From the NCBI GenBank assembly GCA_910592005.1, contig CAJVPP010000469.1, positions 1-31,737 on the forward strand: a stretch of DNA of 31,737 nt, read 5' to 3'. The translations under genes and the position numbers were made by a program. Of the stretch, positions 22,925 to 31,737 are shown piece after piece. Under the pieces are notes generated by a model. That model did no database searches, was not told where the DNA came from, and saw only the letters and a program-made list of their open reading frames with translations. The first letter of the stretch is position 1, and the number at the start of each line of letters is the position of its first letter. Source of the DNA: Funneliformis mosseae. Taxonomy: Eukaryota; Glomeromycota; Glomeromycetes; Glomerales; Glomeraceae.

Positions 22925-25900
22925 AATGATTTATGTGTATTAAATACTTTTTCGTGAATCGTTCACATCATCAGCAGAAACATGAGAAGGAAATATAAAT
23001 CAAAAGTAATCAAATAATAATAATAATAGTATAGGTTAAATACTATATATTTTTTTTTAAAAAAAAGATAACAATAAATAAATAAAATAAAAATGGCTTT
23101 GTAATCTCGTAATTTAACATTCACAATGATAAATTTTTTTTTTTTATTAACATTTAAAGCAATAATTAAAATTTTGATATTAAAGTAGAGTTAAATTTAG
23201 AATTAATTGCACCTACATATTAAATCTAGTAAAATTTTATTTAAAATTTTATATAACTATTTAATTCAAATTATCATTAATATTCATTTTATTTGCTATC
23301 AATATAGTTTAACAAAGATTATTTACAAGAATTTGTAAAAATTTTTTTTTACAAATTTTCTTCAATAATTTTCTAGTAGATTACAATGCCAAGATGTAAT
23401 TTTAAAACAAAATCATCTATAATTTCAACATTAGTATATATGATTTCTCTCATATTTTTATTTTTAATTACATTCAAATAATAATTTATAATATTTTTCA
23501 ATTATATTTTATAGTTATAATTAAATCATTTATTTATAAATTTTTAATCAAATTTTAAAAATAATTATATTAATAAATTTTAATAAAAATACTTTCTTTT
23601 AATTAATATCTTCTTTTTTTTATTATCATTAACTTTATTAATTCTTTTTTATTACTTTTTTATATTTTATTTTCTTTAATAATCTTATTTTTAAAATTTA
23701 TTTAACAATATATATATATATTAATTATAAATAAAAAGCAATCTATTATATTAAAAAATAATACTTTTTAAAATATTAAAATTTGGTTAAAAAAAGTTAA
23801 TTATATAATAAAATCTATAATAAACTTTATTAAACTTAGTTAATTTGAAAATCTATATCTTAATAAATAATTTTAAATTAAAATATAAGGATTAATAAAA
23901 AAATATAAGTTAAATAATTACAAATATTTATTTTTAACATTAAGTAAAATTTTACTTAATAATTTTCTAGTAAATAGAAATAAAATAGACTAATGATTTT
24001 AATTTTAATATTAGGATTATTTTTTAAGAAAAAATTTTTATATTAATAATGTAAAATTTTAAATAAAAAATTATATAACATCTCTGGTTAAATTAAAAAA
24101 TAACACTTGTCTTATAAATACTACACATTAGATTATATTAAATAATATAAACTTGTTTATCATAAAATCTTAAAATATATAAAAATTTAATCAAATAAAA
24201 AATATTTTATAATTAGAATAAAAAAAAAAGTTATAATGATTATGAAGTATCAAAATAAATATCTAAATTAAAAGGTTACAACAGTTAATTCTACATATTG
24301 AAATTTCTGATTTTAGGATTTTCTCTAGGTCTTACAAGTATCTGTTATACTTGAATTAACTTAGCAATTTATCATATTTTAAAATTTAAGATATATTAGT
24401 CAAACTTGTAATAACAAACTCAATAATAAGTTAATATATAGGGTATTATAACTGATTCTAGATAAAGGACAACATTAAAGAGAAAAGTAAATTTATATAG
24501 ATTTAAATTAATTCTTTTATTTATAACTTAAAACTTACAAAAGAGTTTAAAAACTTATAACTGAATTAATAAACTTGAAGAAGAGTTAATTTACAACTTA
24601 AGCAAAAAGTTATCCTATTTATACAAAATGAATTTACTACAGTTAACTACTTGCTACATTATAAATTAACTAAATATAGATATATGTTTTAATAAAAATA
24701 TACTTAAACATAATAAAATAATAAAAATAATAAGAAGAAATAAAATAAATTACAGATGTTAAGAAAATTACAGGTAAAACAAAATAAACAGAATAAACAG
24801 GCTGTACAGAAAATACAAAAGAAACAGGTGAAATAGAAATTATTATTAATCATTGTTTAGCGTAGCAGTAATATTATCTAAAGTGAGATTATCATTGATT
24901 AGTAAATTTCACATGATGTTTGGAGCTGTAATTTCTTCTGTTGACAATATATATTTTTATATTTAACTTATTTTAATAAGTTAAACTAATAATATGATAA
25001 ATATATTCAAAACAGCAAAAGGTAAGTAAACTAAATAAATATTTAATTAAAAATCAAAAATATTAATAGAAAAAAATATTTTAAAACTGATTTATTTGAA
25101 AAAATAATAATAGCTAAAAAATCATTATTCCTTAAATTTTAGAGCAAGCAAATTTATTTGCAAATATAAGAAAAAGTATTAATTTTTTAATAAAAAATAA
25201 AATATTAATATTAATAATATAATTATTATATAAAAAATATAGTTTAATATATATTTTGTCAACTACATTTTAAGATTATTAAGAAGTTTTTAAAATAATT
25301 CAATTTTAAAAATTAAGTTTTGAAAATTTTATTATAATTTTTTAAAATTTTTCTTAAAATTCATATGTTTGTAAACTAATTGAATCACTTTACTATTAAT
25401 AAAAATCATAAAATTTCTTAGTAAATTATAAAAATTGTAATAATATAATATTATGCTAAAAGTAAATATTAAAAAGATAGTCAAAGATCAATAATAAAAT
25501 TTTTTAATTTATAATTTTTTTAAAATTACAAATTTTTAGCTTATAAGTAACTTTAAATTATTTATTATATAATTAAAAAATAAATTTATTATAATATTAT
25601 ATATATTTATAAAATTAATTTAAAAAAAAAAAATTTTTAATTTTAATTTTTCATAAATTTAAATTAGAAGAAAATTTATAATAAATAAGTAGACAAATTT
25701 GTTTACAAATTTCTACAGTTTAAAGAATAATATTATTTAATTAAAAAATAATAGTTATTTTAAAAGTATTTAGAATTATTTTATTTAAAAATAATAATAA
25801 CTAGAAAATTATTCTAATCTAAATTAATTTAATTTAGGATATTAAAATATTATACTATATTGCTTATTATTAAAAGTGTTATACTAGTTCTTTTAGATCA

Positions 25901-26395
25901 CATGTAAATTACCTGCAATATTGAGATTTAGCAGAAGGTTTCCTTCATACAGAAGAATAAAAATAAAGATATGAGATAAAAGAATAATAATAATTACAAT
26001 AAATTAGAGGAAATGTGTGCAATTAATTAATTAATAAACAAAAGACTAGTACTGTCATTGTTGATATATCTGTACTAAATAATTTATTTATCAAAAGAAT
26101 TATTACAAGATAAGATTCTTTTATATTGACGAACTACTCTTATTTATATAAAATACTTACTAATAATAATAAAATAAATAAAATAAAGAAAATAGATAAA
26201 ATAAATAAAATAGATATAATAAATAAATAACATAAATAAATAAAATAAAATAAATAATTTGTATAATAAAATTAGACTATCAAATTTAGGAAATAAAACA
26301 TGTAAATCATTTAATTATCTAATTTAACTATAATACTGCAAATCATTTTAATATAACATGAAAATGATCATCCTTTTTAACCTTGTAGATCATTT
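22925..26395. other. extremely AT-rich intergenic region
   Basis: No gene is visible; nearly all of it is A/T with very short open stretches. LTR-like pieces may be embedded. A minus-strand TATA-like box lies at about 24616-24630 (complement of CCTATTTATACA), followed by an A-rich stretch with AACAG repeats (24760-24840). A second candidate is listed at 25877-26358. LYS9 3' processing signals (AATAAA-like) are plentiful after 23070. Confidence 0.5.
25877..26358 (-). repeat. candidate solo LTR remnant
   Basis: The segment starts TGTTATA (25877-25883) and ends TATAACA (26352-26358), a perfect 7-bp TG..CA-type terminal pair. Inside it shares AATAAAGATATGAGATAA-like sequence (about 25963-25980) with the Ty3 LTR (about 6765-6780). 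It has the same architecture of a minus-strand TATA box (TATATAAATAAG, about 26147-26158) next to an AT-rich periodic array (26163-26260). No clear target duplication flanks it, so age or misplacement of the ends is possible. Confidence 0.4.
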
Positions 26396-26436
26396 GGGGC
26401 ATACTGCAACAAAACCAGACAAAGTGAACATTTGTA
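26396..26436 (+). repeat. left terminal inverted repeat
   Basis: Begins GGGGCATACTGCAACAAAA after the flank ATTT. It pairs with 29873-29913 with one mismatch in the first 37 bases and one at base 38. A further shared block (GATCAAAATTTAG) follows inside with an offset of several bases. Confidence 0.9.
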
Positions 26437-26637
26437 TTACAAAGATCAAAATTTAGAGTAATTGGTAATAATATTACCCTACAATCATTTAACATTTCAA
26501 CTAACAAACAGTAAGAATACTTTATTTACAAAATTTCGAAGGAAAAAAGCATGTCATAGTTATGTGGTATTAAAATTGCATTTTTAGCATATAACAGATC
26601 CCTCTAATTAAATGAAATATATATTTTGATTTTGTGA

Positions 26638-28905
26638 TCAATGAAATTTTTTAATTTTGGATTGCGATACAGGTGTTGAATTAGTTATGGTGACAAAATC
26701 CATCAATTTTTGCATGTTATTATTTGATCTCTCTGCAAAAGGTTTCACTTTTCTGTTAAGAACACGGACAGTTTTGACAAGTGAATCTCGAATACCCAAA
26801 CAAACTGCCAATGCATGTTTTAAAAAACTAAATTCACTAAACTCTGTGGGGATTTCAAATGTTCCAAACAAGTTAATAATATAGGCTCCGTGAATAAGTT
26901 TCATTGTATAAACATTAATTACAAATCCTGAAATATGTGAAAAGTTTAATAAAATAAAACCATTTAACCAAGTTCAAGTAATTCAAATGTGAAATGAACA
27001 TTTACCACTAGAATGGACTCCAATTATCATGATATCATCTTCATAAAAATCTCCACGACCCAAAGCGGTCTCTTTGCATATTACATAATTTAAACAATCC
27101 TTCATTTCTCTTTTTAATTTATAAAGGTCTGATGAATCTTTAACAACACTTTTGTTCCATGGCCCATATGAAACTTCCAAAATACCCAGTTCGTATAATT
27201 TGCTCGATTTCCAATATATAATTCCATCTGCTTTGTGTCCATTATCCATGGTATCTAAGAAAAAATTTTGGTTGATATTTTTACGTTCTATTGTACTCTG
27301 TAAATAAATTTCTCCCCTAGTTTGAAATGTATCCAATTAACCTAATTGTAATAAAAGGAAAAAAAACAAATAGAAAAAACCAAAAATAAAAACTTGTAAT
27401 TATACCACATATACTTCAAAACATTACTACTTCTAATAGCACCCCCAAGAATTGGATCAATGAATGTTCCGTTATACATGGATTCATTGATTGTTCGATC
27501 ATTAATGTACTGACTCCCATTTTCGAATTCAAGCAAACTAAATTCAAAAAAAGAAAATAATATTATTAAATAAATTAATTAAAAAAATTTAGAATGAGTA
27601 AAGATACACTTACAAAACATGAATCACATCCAATGCATATTTTAAATTGAGATACTTTTCATCCTTATACTGCGGAAATTTTGAAAACATCTTTATAATG
27701 AGTGAACTCCATTCTTCACGAGCACTCTCTATGTTTAATGCCTATTTTTAAACATGCTTAATTAGTATCAGGACAATTATTATTCAATGAAAGTTTTTTA
27801 TACATACATTAAAGATTGGATCAAGATCTTTAAGATCAAAATCTTGCTGGTCACACAAGCCATTTGATAGATCAAGTATATTATCATGGCTTAAACTGTT
27901 AAGAGAATTTATGTACAAAAATTCACTTTAAAGCCTGCACAACACTAAATCCAACATATATAAAAAAAACATACTCATATGGATCATCAAGAGAAGAAAG
28001 TTTGTAATCCGTTAACACAATGTTAATACCATCATCATCTAAATTATTACCAGCGGCATCACCTATAGAATTGTTCTCTTGCTCCTCCGAATCATTTTTC
28101 TAAATACATTAACTCAATTTAACTTATAGTTTCTTTTTAAATATAACACAAATAAATAGCAAACCTTTTGTTTTTTTCTTTCAGTGGTAGTTGTGAAGTT
28201 TGACTGGCATCCTTCTCTTAAAATTGACATTGTTTCCTCTGATACATTTGAACGTATATTTTTTGACTCCTTATTCACAGCACACAAAGCACTCTTTGCA
28301 TATTTTATCTATTTAATGTATTTAATTTATTTCTTAACTTGTCAAACCACAAAATTACATATATATATCATCTTACCAACCTTAGAGATTTCAATTTTGT
28401 GCTCATACTTTTTTCTCACAACTGATGCCCAGAAAGAATTAACAGCTGGTGAATTTTTTTCGGCCTAATAATGATATAAAATCGTCACATACATCACATA
28501 AAGTCAATCTAACAAATTTGTATAAAATACATAAAATATCTGATGCGGACGGACTATGACAAGGCACGTAGCCCGCAACTCTAATAGTACGTAACCATCA
28601 GTTGTGTCATAGCAATAGCACGTAGCCTATCCAGGGACACTCAAAGGAGGACGTACCCCACAGTCACCAATCTAATGCGTAATCAGTTGGCTATTCAAGT
28701 TTTGTCAACACCGACAGAGCGTATCATGTGCATGCGTTCTAGTCCTTGGATTCATCCACATCAGGAATCTTACCTTGAGATTATCAATACACTTTTTAGC
28801 TTTGGCTCGTTGTTTTGTATTGTAGTAATTAGCGATGTAATCAAGGTTCTTACGATAGGATAAATGTTCATTATTTCTGTTAGCCAAGAAGTCTTCACGA
28901 TTCAT
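26638..28905 (-). CDS. TIR-element protein with PD-(D/E)XK-like motif pattern (9 exons)
   Basis: Exons: 28905-28774, 28464-28381, 28308-28165, 28099-27975, 27895-27808, 27741-27614, 27537-27415, 27316-27006, 26927-26638. These total 1425 nt, 474 residues, no internal stop. The frame is open upstream to an AG at about 28930, so a further 5' exon is possible. The N-terminal third is charged and helical; an acidic linker follows (DSEEQENN). The C-terminal half holds a Glu (about 252, NESMYNG), then GHKADGIIYW (Asp 305), ELGILEVSYGP (Glu 322) and a Lys-rich helix (LYKLKREMKD). That spacing resembles restriction-like nucleases, with Ser in place of the usual Lys of ExK. Similar proteins are, to my memory, common and unnamed in mucoromycote fungi. 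A nuclease or transposase role is inference. Being the only sizeable gene between the TIRs, it is the natural candidate for mobility. Confidence 0.8.
28540..28770. repeat. GC-richer cassette inside intron 1 of the TIR-element gene
   Basis: This intron (28465-28773) holds about 230 bases visibly richer in G+C than all surroundings. It has four ACGTANCC motifs at 28566, 28589, 28620 and 28651. The 10-mer GCACGTAGCC occurs twice (28564 and 28618), and there is a hairpin pair CTATGACA (28554-28561) and TGTCATAG (28605-28612). It may be a small nested insertion or a structured RNA or protein-binding site. No tRNA-like A/B boxes are evident. Confidence 0.6.
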
Positions 28906-29243
28906 CTCAAGTAACCAATCAAGGTCCAACTTTCATTTTCTTTAAAGTATTCGTTAGAAATTAGCATTGTATTATGAAAAAGCCGTTATTGACCCGTGTA
29001 AACATAATAATAATAAATAAATAACAATGCAGATCAAATGTAACGGTACACGAAAATTTTTAAAAAAATTTCCCATTTCTTCGTGTAGCAAGCAATTTTT
29101 AACCTTAATAAAAGTTTTAGAACTTCCCAATGGCAATTAAAAAAAGAGACTAGCTTAAATATTAGTAGTTCTATATTAGGCTGAAAATGCTTCCTTTTTA
29201 CGCACTTATTTTAAGATTTTTATCCAACCAGAGTGAAAAATAA

Positions 29244-29402
29244 AGCAAATTTAACAGCAAAAGAAGCACTACTGAATCTAATATCTATCATGTTAAAACC
29301 ACTGTCTCTGACTTAAAAGATGAAGATTTTGTCAAAGCTGCTGATGAATGTAAAAACAATATTTCAAGGAATAAAGAAAATTATGATGATAAATCTATTT
29401 GA
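29244..29402 (+). other. short plus-strand coding-like stretch in the TIR element
   Basis: About 52 codons are open to TGA at 29400-29402, with a well-composed peptide (TTVSDLKDEDFVKAADECKN). There is no ATG at its start, so it would need a splice acceptor (AG near 29239 or 29257) or be a gene remnant. It runs against the two minus-strand ORFs. Confidence 0.25.
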
Positions 29403-29493
29403 TGATGAATAACTTTTTTAGGTCTTACAATTGTTATGATTTATGTTTTTAAAAGAACTAAAAAAAAAAATAGATCAATATGTAATAATAAGA

Positions 29494-29733
29494 TTATTTT
29501 TCTTCCAAAAGTCTCTGCTTTTTGTTAAGTAATAGCACACCTTTACTCTGCTTTCTTTTTCTAACATTTATTATTTTCCTTTCTTCTTGATAAATTTCAT
29601 AAGTAATTTTTTCTTTCCTTAGATAAGCTTCAAGTGCCTGAGCATCATTTATTTTGAAAATATAGGGTGCAATTTTTTCACCTTGTTCTTTTTTTAGAAT
29701 ACTTCTAATGGTGCTATAATTCTTGGGTTCCAT
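29494..29733 (-). CDS. small basic protein encoded near the right TIR
   Basis: An ORF of 79 codons starts in an ideal eukaryotic context (ACCATGG; ATG at 29733) and ends at 29494; an upstream in-frame ATG at 29760 would add nine residues. The product is highly charged, with a predicted helix around DAQALEAYLRKEKI and a basic tail (RKRKQ and NKKQR) resembling a nuclear localisation or nucleic-acid-binding region. It lies 140 bases inside the right TIR, upstream of the larger gene on the same strand. It could be a second element protein or the first exon of the larger gene. No family is recognised. Confidence 0.5.
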   Translation of the reverse strand: MEPKNYSTIRSILKKEQGEKIAPYIFKINDAQALEAYLRKEKITYEIYQEERKIINVRKRKQSKGVLLLNKKQRLLEEK

Positions 29734-29872
29734 GGTAGACCTAATGTAAATTAGCTTCATATTAACTATTTTTATATAGAAATAGTTCTATATATCACTA
29801 AGATAATAAATGGGATATTAATTATGATCACATTACAAATGACTAAATTTTGATCCCTAAAATTCTTGGTTA

Positions 29873-29913
29873 TACCAATGTTCACTTTGTCTGATTTTGT
29901 TGCAGTATGCCCC
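29873..29913 (-). repeat. right terminal inverted repeat
   Basis: Reverse complement of the left repeat with two mismatches in 41 bases, followed by the flank ATTT (29914-29917). Confidence 0.9.
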
Positions 29914-30477
29914 ATTTTTGCATATCATTTTTAGGTGTAATAAAAGTATTAAAAGTATAAAGGATATAAATATTCTAAATTCCTAAAATATATAGTAAAA
30001 TTAAAATGTAAAAAATGTGATGTGGAATGACAAATTATTATATAAGAAAGTTATATGATATTGATACTGAATACTAGTAATAATATATAGTAATTTTTTA
30101 ATAATAAATATAAAAATTAATATAAATATAATATAAATATAGTATTAATTTTATTTAATATATATAAAATTACTAATTCTGCAAATAGAGATCACAATGT
30201 TATAAAATAAAGTAAAGCAACTAATAAAATATAAAATACTAAAATAAAAATATTATATAAATAAAATAAACAAATTATAATTAAAAAATGCTATATTATG
30301 TAATATTTGAATATATTAAATCATATAATATTTATTGATATATAATAAATATCAATCAGAAATAAGTCTATAGCTTATTATATTTATTATCACTAGTCAA
30401 AATTAAAAAATTAGATATGCAAAAAATTAGTTTAAAATTAGCCTAAAATCAGCAAATTATTAAAAATTAGTCTAGGT
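29914..30477. other. AT-rich flank, nothing recognised
   Basis: Apart from the ATTT flank of the TIR element, this is A/T-dominated sequence without ORFs or clear repeats. AATTAG/AATCAG motifs become frequent after 30390, leading into the tandem duplication. Confidence 0.5.
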
Positions 30478-30620
30478 GATTGACATACATCAGAAATTAG
30501 CTAAAAATCAACCAAAATTTAACCTATTTTATTTATAGTTGATTAGTATACTTATTACTAATTGATATACATTAAAAATCAGCTAAAATTTAATTTATCT
30601 TATTTATAGCTGAATGACGT
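30478..30620 (+). repeat. imperfect tandem duplication, about 80-bp period
   Basis: TTGACATACATCAGAAATTAGCT at the start and TTGATATACATTAAAAATCAGCT about 80 bases later introduce similar segments ending TTATTTATAGTTGA and TTATTTATAGCTGA. The second copy lacks about 11 bases. No gene is associated. Confidence 0.65.
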
Positions 30621-30629
30621 CTAATTGAA

Positions 30630-31516
30630 ATGATTATATCATTTTAAAGATATAATGGTATTATCATTTCTTAGGTACAATGGTATTATTGATCCTTAGG
30701 TATAATAAAATATCATATCTAAAATGTGATAGTATTATCATTCTTAAATAATAATATTTTTATTATTTCTTAAATACAATGCATTTATTGTGCCTAATAA
30801 ATGATATTACCATCCATATACAATACATTTATTATTCTTTAGATACTATGTTTTATCATATCTAAGAAACAATAGTTTTATCATACCTTAGGTATAATAT
30901 ATTATTATTTCTTAGGTACAATAGTATTATAATTTCTAAGGTACAATAGTTTTATTATTTTTAAGATACAATATTTTTATCATTCTTAAGGTATAATAGT
31001 ATTATTGTATTTAAGAAATAATGTTACTATATACAATGCATTTATTGTTTCTTAAATACAATGATATTCTTATTTCTAAGATATGATATTTTTATCATTT
31101 CTAAGGTATGATAGTATTATCATACCTAAGGAATAATATTATAATATATAATATATTTATTATTTCTTAAGTACAATAGTATTATTATTTTTTAGGTATA
31201 ATGTATTTATTGTGCTTAAAAAATAATAAAATATTATATTTAAGATATAATAAAACTATCATTTCTTAGAGACAATAAATATCATATTTAAGAAATGATA
31301 ATATCATCATACTTAAGATATGATAAAATCATTATTTCTTAGGCATGAATATCATATCTAAGAAATGATAAATGTATTGTATATAGATAATAATATTATA
31401 TCTTAGGCATAATAAATACATTATACTTAAAGAATGATAATACCATTGTATCTTAAGCATAATACCTTAGGAATGATAATAATATTGTACTTAAAAATGA
31501 TAATACTATTATACTG
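30630..31516. repeat. quasi-palindromic satellite, 24-26-bp period
   Basis: The array repeats a degenerate unit like TTCTTAGGTACAATAGTATTATCA. Measured steps between successive CTTAGG/CTAAG nodes at the start are 25, 24, 24, 26 and 25 bases, implying more than thirty units. Each unit has two centres of symmetry (around CCTWAGG and ATAGTATTAT), so it reads nearly the same on both strands and strand orientation of units appears mixed. It contains no ORF. The rest of the region to 31737 is AT-rich with two TACGTTTTTT motifs. Confidence 0.85.
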
Positions 31517-31737
31517 TAATAGAAAAATATTAATTCAAAAGATCAGCTAATATAATATAATCCTATAAAAAATTTGCATACGTTTTTTCATTATTATAAA
31601 TAAGTTTTATATACGTTTTTTAAAATTCCGTATCACATTTTTTTATTTTTTATAAGGAAATTTTTTTTAGCATTTTTTTATAAAAAATGATGTATAAGGA
31701 ATTGTTAATTAAAAATATATAAAAATAATAAAAAAAA

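Larger units (their letters stand above)
26396..29913. mobile_element. 3.5-kb TIR DNA element carrying a PD-(D/E)XK-like gene
   Basis: Inverted copies of a sequence beginning GGGGCATACTGCAACAAAA bound the segment. They match at 36 of 37 positions (41 bases with two mismatches) and weakly further inward, including a shared GATCAAAATTTAG block. Both sides are flanked by ATTT (26392-26395 and 29914-29917), consistent with a 4-bp target duplication. Inside are a nine-exon minus-strand gene and a small minus-strand ORF near the right end. No DDE transposase, helicase or known recombinase motif is recognised, so classification is open. The near-identity of the TIRs and the intact gene suggest recent activity. 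Confidence 0.82.

Noticed and set aside
26163..26260. Possible CRISPR-like or gene-associated repeat array
   Set aside because: Only AT simple sequence (AATAA-type) without distinct spacers; better explained as microsatellite within an LTR-like remnant.
28540..28770. tRNA or tRNA-derived SINE in the GC-richer intron
   Set aside because: No A-box or B-box pair and no cloverleaf could be drawn by eye.

Overview
The window looks like nuclear DNA of an intron-rich, very AT-rich fungus, most likely an arbuscular mycorrhizal fungus (Glomeromycotina, Rhizophagus-like). Three things support this. One is a complete saccharopine reductase gene (LYS9) of the alpha-aminoadipate lysine pathway, which is typical of fungi. 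Another is the abundance of short GT-AG introns with AT-rich flanks. The third is a high load of decayed Ty3-type and unfamiliar mobile elements. The species assignment is inference from overall style; no rRNA or other marker is present.

Layout. 1-7160: a decayed Ty3/gypsy-type LTR retrotransposon on the minus strand, with its outer 3' LTR cut by the window edge. It has gag with three zinc knuckles, protease, RT-RNase H, integrase with a GPY/F module, and an extra small ORF between integrase and LTR. 7161-10476: AT-rich intergenic DNA with decayed, unrecognised coding-like fragments. 10477-16461: a complete 16-exon minus-strand gene for a CEP104/FAP256 homologue (jelly-roll, coiled coil, TOG, zinc-finger array), which is a microtubule plus-end and ciliary-tip protein. 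16462-20092: intergenic and promoter DNA with one weak small ORF. 20093-22924: complete 12-exon plus-strand LYS9. 22925-26395: extremely AT-rich DNA with possible solo-LTR remnants. 26396-29913: a 3.5-kb terminal-inverted-repeat element with a 4-bp ATTT duplication. It carries a nine-exon gene whose product has a PD-(D/E)XK-like motif pattern, plus a second small ORF. This is the best candidate here for an undescribed mobile system. 29914-31737: AT-rich DNA with a roughly 25-bp-period quasi-palindromic satellite.

CEP104 and LYS9 are ordinary single genes with no evident functional link; they lie tail-out with about 3.6 kb between their starts. My exon models for CEP104 (4275 nt), LYS9 (1350 nt) and the TIR-element gene (1425 nt) each sum to an exact multiple of three with no internal stop, which supports them. 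All exon boundaries were read by eye.
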